Part shown: one piece after another, positions 9,666-17,281 of the stretch
Layout of the letters: each line of letters begins with the position of its first letter
How positions within the stretch are numbered: position 1 is the stretch's first letter
Assembly: GCF_003075435.1 (NCBI RefSeq)
Contig: NZ_QCZJ01000005.1
Location: forward strand, 186,001-250,000
DNA from: Terrimonas sp.
GTDB taxonomy: Bacteria; Bacteroidota; Bacteroidia; Chitinophagales; Chitinophagaceae
Direction: 5' to 3'
Length of the DNA stretch: 64,000 bases
The notes under the pieces: generated by a model
Seen by the model: the letters and a program-made list of their open reading frames with translations, nothing else
What the model was told of the DNA's origin: nothing
Databases searched by the model: none
Position numbers and translations under genes: made by a program

Positions 9666-10109
9666 ATGTGGCATTATCGATTTAAGTTTTTCCTCGGTAA
9701 TTACTATACCCAAACCAGCCTTTGTGCCGTTAGCTGTTAATACCTGTATTTAATTTCAGAAGCCGGTTAATAGTTTTTACATTTAATCATGAGGCATAAA
9801 TATAAGTTTGATGATAATGATGAGTTTTATTTTATCAGTTTTGGAGTAGCATGAGTGACATAAGAGAGACGCCTGCGCCTGAATATTGCTGTAGCTAACA
9901 CCATTGCCGGATGCACCTATGTATATATCAGCAATACAAAAAACAGCATTATACGTTTTACTTCTTCCGGGTTAAAGATCAGATTATACAATGGCTGCAA
10001 AAAATCCTGTGGTTTCAATAACAGCTTCAATAAGTTCAGTATCCGGCAGGTAAAAGATTAGTATAGGAATGCTCCGCATTTTAAATTCAATATTCATAAT
10101 TTTGCTACC
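9666..10109. other. Gap with gene scraps
   Basis: No intact gene. A start-like fragment of a REP-associated or IS200-type transposase lies at 9789-9854. A later frame around 9880-10060 reads 'NTIAGCTYVYISNTKNS' up to a stop, but has no start codon and no family I can name. It looks like degraded DNA next to the IS/RHS debris at 10.3 kb. Confidence 0.45.
9789..9854 (+). pseudogene. Truncated REP-associated transposase N-terminus
   Basis: The 21 codons from ATG 9789 read 'MRHKYKFDDNDEFYFISFGV', then stop. This resembles the beginning of Bacteroidota REP-associated tyrosine transposases, which start with a similar 'YKF..' then 'YF(I/V)SFAV' pattern. Nothing of the catalytic part follows. The match is short, so it may be chance. 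Confidence 0.35.
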
Positions 10110-10298
10110 GTGAAACTGTGGCTGACTTTTATATTATTATTGATATCTGTAACGGCAACCATTACTCCATGCTGTACAGATGATGATTGCGCCCGGGAAA
10201 TTACGCGGCCGGATAACCATTCACATAAAGAAACAGGCACCTGTTCTCCGTTTTATTCCTGCAGTACCTGCGCTGCTTCGGTAATGTTCCAGAGTTAG
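10110..10298 (+). CDS. Small Cys-rich secreted protein (DUF6660-like), 3' end replaced
   Basis: 62 residues from a GTG start. A signal-like N-terminus ('KLWLTFILLLISVTATITPC') is followed by 'CCTDDDC' and 'GTCSPFYSCSTCAAS'. This pattern resembles small Bacteroidota proteins (DUF6660) with paired cysteines, often found near metal-efflux genes; the family name is from memory. The last six codons fall in the IS1-like repeat that begins at 10280, so the natural C-terminus has probably been replaced. It is likely exported and possibly metal- or redox-related, but not provably functional. Confidence 0.5.
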   Translation: MKLWLTFILLLISVTATITPCCTDDDCAREITRPDNHSHKETGTCSPFYSCSTCAASVMFQS

Positions 10299-10650
10299 TG
10301 ATGGAATATTTTGAACCGTTAAAGAATTGAAAATCAATAAAAGTCTTTTGGGACAGGCATTAAAAGAGATGGATGATATATCTGTCTCTTTTTATTTTAA
10401 GGCTTTAATAGTAAAAATATGCTGAACGCCACAGTATCGTGTTCCAAAGTTAGTGATACGGGAAAATGTCCTCATTGTAAAGCAACCCCCATTGTAAAAA
10501 ATGGCAGAACGAAAACCGGCAAGCAATAATACTACTGTAAGTCCTGCGGTAAAAGAAGCATAGATTATTATACCTACAGAGCCTACCTTCCTGCTATCGA
10601 CTGCCTGATTGTTGATTTGACCAAAGAAGGTTTAGGAATACGAAGTACAA
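10280..10650 (+). mobile_element. IS1-family left end and insA-like remnant
   Basis: The segment begins GGTAATGTTCCAGAGTTAG, similar to IS1-family terminal inverted repeats (16 of the first 23 positions match my recollection of E. coli IS1 IRL, GGTGATGCTGCCAACTTACT and following bases). From 10420 a frame reads 'CPHCKATPIVKNGRTKTGKQ', an in-frame TAA, then 'YYCKSCGKRSIDY'. This is the two-CxxC zinc-finger start of an InsA-like protein. Near 10640-10650 it runs into RHS sequence, so the catalytic insB part and the right end are missing. The first 136 bp (10280-10415) recur at 42511-42646. Confidence 0.65.
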
Positions 10651-11048
10651 CAGCTATACCTGGTATGTAAGAGATGCACAGGGCAATGTGCTGGCGGTAT
10701 ATAAAACCACGGGCAGCGATATCAGCACCACTACCCTGAAGCTGACAGAGCATCACATGTACGCCTGCCTGCCGGTAGGCAGGGCAGCAGCAGGCTGGGC
10801 ATCATAAACCGTGATATGGATGTGATCAGCCGAGGCTGACGGCAGACAACAGCAATGCACATTTGGGGACGGCATATTTAGCTATTTTTACGCGGGGCAA
10901 CAAGCTCTTTGAATTAACGAACCATTTGGGCAATGTGCCGGTAACGGTAACCGATGCCAGGATACCTGCTCCAAAATCAGGTACACCCCCACAGGTAGGC
11001 AGCTATACTACCCAGAAAAAATCGTTTGAAGACAATCAGGTTCGAACC
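10650..11048 (+). pseudogene. RHS protein tip fragment
   Basis: It reads 'YTWYVRDAQGNVLAVYKTTG', then 'LTEHHMY', the 20-bp palindrome at 10763-10782, and in other frames 'SSRLGIINRDMDV' and 'FTRGNKLFELTNHLGNVPVT'. This is the segment of an RHS protein just before the hypervariable tip, and parallels 37850-38200 and 40590-40940. It has no start, a shifted frame and no toxin domain, and is cut at 11048 where the tRNA-end segment begins. It is an orphan, non-functional RHS scrap. Confidence 0.75.
10763..10782. repeat. 20-bp palindromic insertion in RHS, copy A
   Basis: GCCTGCCTGCCGGTAGGCAG, a near-perfect palindrome, sits between the codons for 'HHMY' and 'GSSRLG'. Removing it restores the RHS frame. 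The same insertion is at 37960 and 40700. Confidence 0.85.
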
Positions 11049-11173
11049 GCCCGTCGTAATGAATTTATACAGTATATAAATGTGATAAATAAGGAGTTAG
11101 GGGCAATAAAAAACGGGACAAAAGTAGATTTTTCTACTTTGTCCCGTCAAGTCGGGAGGACAGGATTCGAACC
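11049..11173 (-). repeat. tRNA 3'-end fragment with its terminator, copy 1 (att-like)
   Basis: On the minus strand 11152-11173 reads GGTTCGAATCCTGTCCTCCC followed by GA: the T-loop, T-stem 3' side and 3' acceptor strand of a tRNA. C1-G72 with A73 would suit tRNA-Pro (inference). Beyond 11173 the pairing T-stem half, anticodon arm and 5' acceptor are absent, so this is not a functional tRNA. The segment 11049-11171 is repeated at 42647-42770 with only minor changes. tRNA 3' ends are classic integrase attachment sites, but no integrase is seen in this window. Confidence 0.75.
11113..11147 (-). terminator. Terminator of the lost tRNA gene, copy 1
   Basis: Arms ACGGGACAAAAGTAGA and TCTACTTTGTCCCGT form a long stem with an A/T loop. 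Read on the minus strand it follows the tRNA 3' end and runs into a T-rich tract. It recurs at 42712-42746. Confidence 0.85.
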
Positions 11174-11627
11174 GACCTATTATCTTAATGAAAATCAATC
11201 TGTTTGCTAATCTAATTTCATTCTACTCACGGAATAACTCAAACATAAATTTTAATGAAAGAACCTGCATGTAAATTAATCAAAAGCAAAAAGCTATACA
11301 AGTTTAAATCAGCTATGTTGAATACTCATAGATTATGCAATGAATGTATTGAGTGGAACTACTAAAAACAGGTCAATACTTTTTTTGATATTATTCTGGT
11401 CTTGTTGTAGAGTAGGCAGTTGCGTGTTTTCGCTTGAGTTTTTGAGCAGTTTTATGCCGGAAATTTTGTGCAGTACAGATTGTATTAATACTAACGTATT
11501 GTTGGATAGTTTAAGCAGGCAGGGAATAGTTAACCGGAATTTTTAAGACCTGTTCTTTATTTGATAAAATTACACAGGATTATATTACCCTGTGTAATTT
11601 TCATGTGGCCATAGAAGATGTTTGCTG
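11174..11627. other. Gap without a supported gene
   Basis: A 68-codon plus-strand frame (11340-11546) lacks recognisable features and is not called. The region ends with the hairpin at 11566-11601. Confidence 0.45.
11566..11601. terminator. Symmetrical hairpin terminator
   Basis: Perfect 13-bp arms AAAATTACACAGG (11566-11578) and CCTGTGTAATTTT (11589-11601), with A/T ends on both sides. It lies just past the stop of the minus-strand gene ending at 11628 and can work in that direction. Confidence 0.85.
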
Positions 11628-11894
11628 TTATGCCATTTTGTTTTTAATAAATCCAACAATAGCTGTTAAAACAGCTCCTCCGCCAGCTCCTCCCAAAATA
11701 CTGCTGAGCAGATTACCTGAATCGGTAGAAGCTGCTGCATTTGTTAAAGCGCTAAGCCCGCTTCCTCCGAGCCAGCCGCCTACTAAACCCACAATGGAAT
11801 TTAGCACAGGCCCCATGCTTAATTTTTTCAATAAACCTCCGGCCGCATTACCGCCTGCCAAACCCGAAATTAGATTGATAATTAACTGTTGCAT
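11628..11894 (-). CDS. Small glycine-rich membrane-type protein
   Basis: 88 residues with no family I can name with confidence. It is made of glycine/alanine-rich hydrophobic blocks ('LISGLAGGNAAGGLL', 'IVGLVGGWLGGSG') and ends 'GGGAVLTAIVGFIKNKMA', which could be one or two small-residue membrane helices. Similar glycine-rich small proteins with an 'AIVG.IKN' tail are widespread in Bacteroidota. It is monocistronic, on the minus strand, and followed by the strong hairpin at 11566. The function is unknown. Confidence 0.6.
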   Translation of the reverse strand: MQQLIINLISGLAGGNAAGGLLKKLSMGPVLNSIVGLVGGWLGGSGLSALTNAAASTDSGNLLSSILGGAGGGAVLTAIVGFIKNKMA

Positions 11895-12007
11895 ATTTAT
11901 TGGTTTTAATTACGAAAACTTGTAAATGCACTATTGGCTCAGTCTTTTCCGCCGCAACTGAAGGTCGCGGATAGATGCTTATCTCTTTTTATCCCTTCTT
12001 GCATTAA

Positions 12008-12463
12008 CTACATTCCTCCATAAACCGGTATATCATTTTTCTTTAAAACATACCCCTTCCATGGTATCAATTCCCATATATCTTTATGCCATGACTGACC
12101 TTCTGCTTTCCGCTCTAAAATGACGGATGCTTTTTCCGAAGGAAGAAACAATTCAACTTTGCTATTGTCTTTACTGAATATTATGTAAACTGCGGCGGTC
12201 TTATTCTCCGCTGCCCCAAGCGGATTTAATTTAACGCCCTCCTCAAAAATCCTGATACAATTATTTTTTATGACAGACCATTGATATCCGGCAGATGATT
12301 TACATCCTTGATCATCTGTATCCTCTCCTGTTTTTTGGGGTATTAAGGAATCGGTTTCTGAGGTTACAGAATCTATTAACTGCCTGACAGGCTCAGGCCC
12401 TGACCGCTTGCTTTCTCCACAGGAAACTATAAAAGCAATGACTATAATTATATATTTATACAT
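12008..12463 (-). CDS. Uncharacterised lipoprotein
   Basis: 151 residues. A lipobox-like 'AFIVSC' puts the acylated cysteine at residue 15, so a periplasm- or surface-facing lipoprotein is expected. After a Ser/Thr/Asp-rich linker comes a compact domain: 'CKSSAGYQWSVIKNNCIRIFEEG', 'AAVYIIFSKDNSKVELFLP', 'GYVLKKNDIPVYGG'. The two cysteines flanking 'SAGYQWSVIKNN' could form a disulfide. I know similar small Bacteroidota lipoproteins but no function for them. It lies upstream of the minus-strand protein at 11628 with about 110 bp between them, so co-transcription is uncertain. Confidence 0.72.
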   Translation of the reverse strand: MYKYIIIVIAFIVSCGESKRSGPEPVRQLIDSVTSETDSLIPQKTGEDTDDQGCKSSAGYQWSVIKNNCIRIFEEGVKLNPLGAAENKTAAVYIIFSKDNSKVELFLPSEKASVILERKAEGQSWHKDIWELIPWKGYVLKKNDIPVYGGM

Positions 12464-12527
12464 GGTGTTCTTTTAATAATATTTTAACCAACTTCTTTCT
12501 TAATCATTCTTACCAGGGGCCATGGTA

Positions 12528-13070
12528 TTAATGATGTTCAGAGGTATACCTGCCGCAACCAGTATAAGTGATATTATCTTTAGGATCGGCTTTTTTTATT
12601 TTTACTGTTACGCTGTATTCTAATTTTTCACCTGACATATCATTGATACATTCCTGTTTTCTTATTTCTACGATCAGTGTTTCATTTCCGGAGTGGGCAT
12701 GATAGCTGTTTACGTGGGCATCAGTATTTCTGGCCTTTTAAATAGCTGAGCAGTGTATATCAATGCCCACAGGCGTTTTAAAATGCAGGTATCTATCGAA
12801 ATCTGTTTCAATAGCCCAGAAAGGTTCATTACCTGTTCCTACAAAATCAATTTCCTGCCGGGGTTGTTGTTTTTTGAAACGGTCATTAACACGTGAAGTG
12901 TCCGTGTTTAAATGTGATGTATCCCCGATATTTGAGGGAATACCCGTTTCTTTTTCTGCATCCCCGCTAACAGGTTGCATGCAACCTGTCAAAAGTATTG
13001 CACCTGATAAATAACAAGCCACTTTTTCGCGCAGAAAGTTTTTGATGTTATTGATAATTTGATTTAACAT
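12528..13070 (-). pseudogene. 'GNEPFW'-type lipoprotein broken by one in-frame stop
   Basis: The first 110 codons give a lipoprotein ('AILLTGC' lipobox) with the signature 'VGTGNEPFWAIETDFDRYLHF', as in uncharacterised lipoproteins of the COG3650 type. A TAA at 12738-12740 stops it. The same frame continues without other stops for 69 codons and holds the expected second half: 'SYHAHSGNETLIVEIRKQEC', 'YSVTVKI', 'YTGCGRYTSEHH', with stop at 12528-12530. So a single nonsense codon splits an otherwise whole gene of about 180 codons. It could be a recent pseudogene or an assembly error. Confidence 0.75.
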
Positions 13071-13087
13071 TTATACCCGGCTTCAGA

Positions 13088-14533
13088 TTAATACCTATAA
13101 ATATATACAGCGTTAATAGCATCATTCCATCTGCCTGGCAAAGCAGAAAGATTGCTTACTGAACTGGTAAAAGTTTTGCTTTCACCCGTAAGATTGGGTC
13201 CTTTATATACCACAACGGCAAAGCCCGGAGGTATACGAATGGATGAAATACCTGCGCCAAATCCCAGGCTGTTTGTCGTACCTTCTGCACAGGCAATAGC
13301 ACGCCCCTGGTAGTTGAGATCGGTATAGAGGATCACCTGCTGATTATTGCCGCCGCCCCCATTATCTCCATGATGTCCACCGTCAGACGCATAGATATTA
13401 CCCGCAGAAATTCTGTTGTCCCAGCCATATTGTGCCAGGTTTGAAATACTGCTGGTTAAGCGCTGCGTTCGGCCATTACGGTCGTATATCTGAACCACCC
13501 ATCCATGTGGTATATAAATGGATGAAATATTGTTTTGAAGCGATCCGAGGTTAGCAGCATTAAAATTTCCTGTATTCATTTGCTTCGCAATGCCGGAGTA
13601 TTTCATGTCGCGATAAAGGATCACTTTATTGCCCTGTGGAGGAATTGTACCATTATTACCCCCGCTGATGATGCCCGTAGAAATTTTATCATTCCAGCCA
13701 TAGCGAGCAAGATCAGGAATACTGGCTGTGAATGTTCGTGAATTGTTACGGCCATCATATACTTTTACGGATTTTCCCCGGGGTATATATATGGAAGATA
13801 CCTGCGCCGCTAAAAGGCCAAGATCAGCAATATTGAAAGTCCCGTTACCAAAATCACGCTCTATGCCAGAATATTTCGCATCCCTGTAAAAGATTACTCT
13901 ATCGCCCTGGGGGAGTGTGCCTCCACCGCCCGGATTGCCGGAATAAACAATGCCCGCTACAATACGATTATCCCATCCATACTGACTTAGTGAAGACCGG
14001 CTGGAAGAAAATGTAAACGTTTTGTTTGCATTATCCCGTACTACTATTGTCATTCCCTCCGGTATATAAACAGATGAAATCTGCCCGGAGAGATATCCCA
14101 GGTTAGCTGCACCAAAACTTCCTGCCGGAATTTCTTTAGCTACGCCGGAATATTTTATATCCCGGTAGAATATAACTTTATCACCTTGTGCAGGAAGTTC
14201 TGCAATAGGGCCTTCTCCTCTCCTGAAAATTTTTACAGAAGAAACTTTTGATCTCCATGAGGAGGGAAGACAGGGAACCGAAGAATAAAAACTTTCAGAA
14301 CGCCCCTTAAATCCCGGTAATGCATAAACCTGCATAACCATATCGTCAGGAATATGAAATGAAGCCAGCCTGTTATCACCAATACCTAACTGCTGAGTAT
14401 TATAATTTCCGGTGGCCAAATAACTTTTTCTGCCTAGATACATGCAATCTTCAGCCAGCATTACCCTGTTATTCTGAGCAAAAACCGGGCTGATCACTGC
14501 GACCAGGGCTAACAGGAACAGAAGTTTTTTCAT
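13088..14533 (-). CDS. Secreted protein with five beta/gamma-crystallin-like modules
   Basis: 481 residues with a clear signal peptide (1-20, cut after 'SPVFAQ'). Five repeats of about 80 residues follow, at about 23-104, 118-197, 210-289, 301-380 and 398-480. The middle three share 'QGDKVIFYRDIKYSG', 'NLGYLSGQISSVYIPEG' and 'SQYGWDNRI', joined by glycine-rich linkers. This is the Greek-key pattern of beta/gamma-crystallin domains, which often bind calcium; the canonical (N/D)(N/D)XXSS site is only loosely visible. No catalytic domain is attached. A structural, calcium-binding surface role is inferred. It is the first gene of the minus-strand group 14533-11628. Confidence 0.82.
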   Translation of the reverse strand: MKKLLFLLALVAVISPVFAQNNRVMLAEDCMYLGRKSYLATGNYNTQQLGIGDNRLASFHIPDDMVMQVYALPGFKGRSESFYSSVPCLPSSWRSKVSSVKIFRRGEGPIAELPAQGDKVIFYRDIKYSGVAKEIPAGSFGAANLGYLSGQISSVYIPEGMTIVVRDNANKTFTFSSSRSSLSQYGWDNRIVAGIVYSGNPGGGGTLPQGDRVIFYRDAKYSGIERDFGNGTFNIADLGLLAAQVSSIYIPRGKSVKVYDGRNNSRTFTASIPDLARYGWNDKISTGIISGGNNGTIPPQGNKVILYRDMKYSGIAKQMNTGNFNAANLGSLQNNISSIYIPHGWVVQIYDRNGRTQRLTSSISNLAQYGWDNRISAGNIYASDGGHHGDNGGGGNNQQVILYTDLNYQGRAIACAEGTTNSLGFGAGISSIRIPPGFAVVVYKGPNLTGESKTFTSSVSNLSALPGRWNDAINAVYIYRY

Positions 14534-14952
14534 TTGAACTATTTGGAGCTATTTATATGAATGCGCGTGACATATTTCACTACTTCAGGGCTCTGAGCAA
14601 GAAGGGTTGCTCAAAATTCACGCTAACGAAAATATATAAAATCATTTCTGAATATTATTGCCGGTACATCTCTCCTGTTTCATTTAAAAAAAGGAAACAT
14701 ACTAAAGCCATGTTTCCATCGGTATTTCTTAACTGCGGTACAATAAATTGTTGGAGAATAACTAAGCAGTTAAACCGGCTTGCTTAAATAAAAACACTTA
14801 ATGCAATACCTCGTAATAAACGTAACATGTTTCATTTGAGAAAATGAAACATGTTGACGCCCGACAAAAGGAATATTTTATAATAGCATTAGATATTTTT
14901 ACTCGTATACAAGCATACTTTCTATTTGAGTTACCCATAAAATTATACATAA
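14534..14952. other. Divergent intergenic region
   Basis: No gene is supported. It should carry the promoter of the crystallin gene (minus strand). It also carries the 13-bp-arm inverted repeat at 14825-14853. Confidence 0.45.
14825..14853. promoter_or_regulatory. ATGAAAC-type inverted repeat
   Basis: ACATGTTTCATTT (14825-14837) faces AAATGAAACATGT with a loop of a few bases. A related ATGAAACGT/ACGTTTCAT repeat lies at 15328-15348. It could be an operator or a hairpin; nothing decides. Confidence 0.5.
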
Positions 14953-15243
14953 ATGATCTTTTCTATCGCCGTTATTGTAACAGGCATTACTTGTGTTTTA
15001 AGTTGTGTAGTAATCTATTATTACTTTCAGTTAAAAAAAATGAAAAAAAAATTAAATATGAAGAGAAGGGACGAATTCATTAAAGTATTAGGTGAAGGAT
15101 ACAAAAGTCGACCATTAGACATGGAAACATACCGGTACAAATGGCACAAAGGGGTGTTTATTATTCGGGCCGATTTTGACAAAAAGGGAATATTAAAAGG
15201 GGAGAAGAAAATATCGAGAGGGTTTTCTGGCAGCAACCGGTAA
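14953..15243 (+). CDS. Small single-pass membrane protein
   Basis: 96 residues. An N-terminal helix (about residues 3-27, 'IAVIVTGITCVLSCVVIYYY') is followed by a lysine-rich stretch ('LKKMKKKLNMKRRDE'), which predicts Nout-Cin topology. A cytosolic tail follows ('VLGEGYKSRPLDMETYRYKWHKGVFIIRADF'). No domain is recognised. Composition and charge pattern look like a real protein. The ATG at 14953 is chosen because it opens directly into the helix; there is no clear ribosome binding site, which is usual in this phylum. It sits between the two ATGAAAC inverted repeats. Confidence 0.6.
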   Translation: MIFSIAVIVTGITCVLSCVVIYYYFQLKKMKKKLNMKRRDEFIKVLGEGYKSRPLDMETYRYKWHKGVFIIRADFDKKGILKGEKKISRGFSGSNR

Positions 15244-15327
15244 AAAGCCGGGCTGAAATAAGACTCAAATATTTCACACCTTGAATAATATAGTGTTAAG
15301 TTATTCATGAAATGTCAAACCATAAAC

Positions 15328-15348
15328 ATGAAACGTCTTACGTTTCAT
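15328..15348. promoter_or_regulatory. ATGAAACGT inverted repeat upstream of lipoprotein gene
   Basis: ATGAAACGT (15328-15336), spacer CTT, ACGTTTCAT (15340-15348): a perfect 9-bp dyad 79 bp before the lipoprotein start at 15427. Its placement suits an operator. Confidence 0.5.
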
Positions 15349-15426
15349 ATCTCTACATATAAGGCGTAATATCCTTAATATAACAATAGTTTAATATTCG
15401 CCTTTTATAATTACTAATTCCATTAC

Positions 15427-16497
15427 ATGAAGTATTTGAATTGTTTTTGGTTTATCGTTGTTGTATGTCTTTCTTCCTGCTCGGGAAATAAAGAGAAAAA
15501 AAAGTCTGACAACGATTTACTAACTGAGCAGCTCTCTGTCATCAATACATTACTACGCGATACCAGTTTTGCCCGACAAATGGCAGAAGCGATGGAATCC
15601 TCGTATTATATCGCTGAGAATAAACCAGTCCCTGCTTTCTCAAGTCCGGAGTTAGACACTTTACTCATAAATAAAAGTATCAGGGAAGAAAAGATTGCAA
15701 CAAGTATTGCCCCTTTTTATGCTTTAGAGTGCGGCATTGGTGTAATAATGGATAAGTATGAGGGTACGCCTTTTGAATGGTTACAAAAAATAACTTCCTC
15801 CAAACTGGATAGCGCACAAGAACTAATCCTGAACAGGTTTGCTAATGCTACCTGGAAAGTAGGGCAGCCATTCAGGTCGCTTGATCGTATTACGAGACAT
15901 GTTTTTATCTCTGCATATTTTTTACCCGCTGAAGAAATTAAGAAAGATTATGATCATATTATGGCTGCAGCAACCAAACTGACAGAAAGAATGATTGATG
16001 TTAAAGGCGGATCTGTAAAAGAACAACTGAAACGCATAACCGAACTCCTGCAGGATAGGCAGTTTGCACTGGAAATGGCATCAAATTCAGAAGCATCTTT
16101 CTACAGATCACAACGTCATACAGTTCCTCCTCCATTCCTAAATTCTTCGGAAGACACTGCAACCCAAAGAAAAAGCGCTCTTTATGAAAAGATAGCCATA
16201 AACATCGCAGGCTTTTATGCACTTGAGTGTGGGTTGAGTTATTTTGCTACTGCAAAAAATACCATTCCATCAACGTTGCTAAAAAATATTACAGATGATA
16301 AGATAAGCGCAGAAGATAAAAGAATATTTGAACGGTTTGCCAATGCCACGTGGAAGGCAGGACAACCATTCAGAGGACTCGACAGGATTACAAGAAATAA
16401 TTTTATTTCTTTTGACCTTCTTTCTGATGCGGAAATTGAAAAAGACTGGATACAAATAAAAGCTGCTGCCAGCAAGTTGATACCTTTAGTAAATTGA
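15427..16497 (+). CDS. Lipoprotein with internally duplicated domain
   Basis: 356 residues with lipobox 'CLSSC' (acylated Cys18). The mature part holds two copies of one domain, about residues 34-190 and 200-356, with a 166-residue period. Each copy has 'FYALECG' (97-103 and 263-269) and the block 'RFANATWKVGQPFR', then 'LDRITR' (137-157 and 303-323). The copies have diverged elsewhere, so the duplication is old. No known family is recognised. The repeated Asn, Trp, Gln and Arg residues could form a binding surface in each half. It is monocistronic. Confidence 0.75.
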   Translation: MKYLNCFWFIVVVCLSSCSGNKEKKKSDNDLLTEQLSVINTLLRDTSFARQMAEAMESSYYIAENKPVPAFSSPELDTLLINKSIREEKIATSIAPFYALECGIGVIMDKYEGTPFEWLQKITSSKLDSAQELILNRFANATWKVGQPFRSLDRITRHVFISAYFLPAEEIKKDYDHIMAAATKLTERMIDVKGGSVKEQLKRITELLQDRQFALEMASNSEASFYRSQRHTVPPPFLNSSEDTATQRKSALYEKIAINIAGFYALECGLSYFATAKNTIPSTLLKNITDDKISAEDKRIFERFANATWKAGQPFRGLDRITRNNFISFDLLSDAEIEKDWIQIKAAASKLIPLVN

Positions 16498-16499
16498 CT

Positions 16500-17102
16500 G
16501 GTCTCAAACCGTTAGTTCAAGCTATGCCCTTTAGGGCAAGGCTTTAGCTTCTACAAATCTAACTAAATTTGGAGATGCAGAATTTACGTAAGGGCAGTCA
16601 TAGTGTACATCAGTTACATGTACATATTGTATGGAGTACGAAATATCGTTACGAAGTATTGCGTGGAGATATCCAGGTAAGATGTAGGGATTTATTACGT
16701 CAGACTTGCGATACATTGGATGTTCAAATACTCAAAGGCGTAGTTAGTAAGGATCATATTCATCTTCATTTAAGCTATACCCCAAAACTGAGTATAAGTG
16801 AATTAGTAAAGCGATTAAAAGGACGAAGTGCAAAAATGTTATTGGAAGAGTATGGAGAATAAAAGAAACGATATTGGGGCGGTCATTTGTGGGGTATAGG
16901 TTATGGAGCATGGAGCACAGGAAATATAACAGATGAGATGATACAGGAATATTTGAATCATCATAATGAGGGTCCAAATAATAATCAGAATTTTATTCTG
17001 GAATAGTTTCAATGAACTTTCAGTTTAAGATTTTGAATGCTGTTTACAGCAAATTCAAATGACTTTCAGTCACAAACCAACCTATGGGTTTCTAACCCAT
17101 AG
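16500..17102 (+). mobile_element. IS200/IS605-type insertion sequence, probably inactive
   Basis: A single tnpA-like gene (16575-17006) is flanked by short hairpins, as expected of the IS200 group: GCCCTTTAGGGC near 16526 on the left and CTATGGGTT/AACCCATAG at 17082-17102 on the right. Exact ends are not determined. No tnpB and no terminal inverted repeats were seen, in line with the family. Confidence 0.7.
16575..17006 (+). pseudogene. tnpA: IS200/IS605 transposase TnpA with an in-frame stop
   Basis: About 143 codons, the usual TnpA length. It shows 'LHVHIVWSTKYRYEVL', the HUH motif in 'DHIHLHLSY', 'LVKRLKGRSAKMLLEEYGE', a TAA stop (16860-16862), then in the same frame 'KKRYWGGHLWGIGYGAWSTG' and 'DEMIQEYLNHH' with the likely catalytic tyrosine. 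Relatives usually have a sense codon where the TAA is, so a point mutation probably killed it. As a Y1 transposase it would move single-stranded DNA using subterminal hairpins. Confidence 0.85.
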
Positions 17103-17281
17103 TATTTGAGTTTCCATCGCCTTACACAAGGAAATATTTAATCGACCTTAATTTACCAGTTGAACTACGGATTGCCGAACCCATGGACTCTCTTATCCAC
17201 ATTTTCTACTAATATATTATCTTTTCATTAATTTAGTATTTATAAACAAAGGTTATATTAGATAAACTTACTTTTGTCATC

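Noticed and set aside
11152-11173. A tRNA gene on the minus strand
   Set aside because: Only the T-arm and 3' acceptor half is present; the sequence upstream cannot form anticodon or D arms. Called as a fragment.
10863-11210. 115-codon plus-strand protein
   Set aside because: It joins an RHS scrap, a terminator hairpin and tRNA-end sequence in one frame, so it is a chance reading across debris.
11340-11546. 68-codon frame with hydrophobic start
   Set aside because: No recognisable family, no support from neighbours, and it lies in a region of debris between the tRNA fragment and a terminator.
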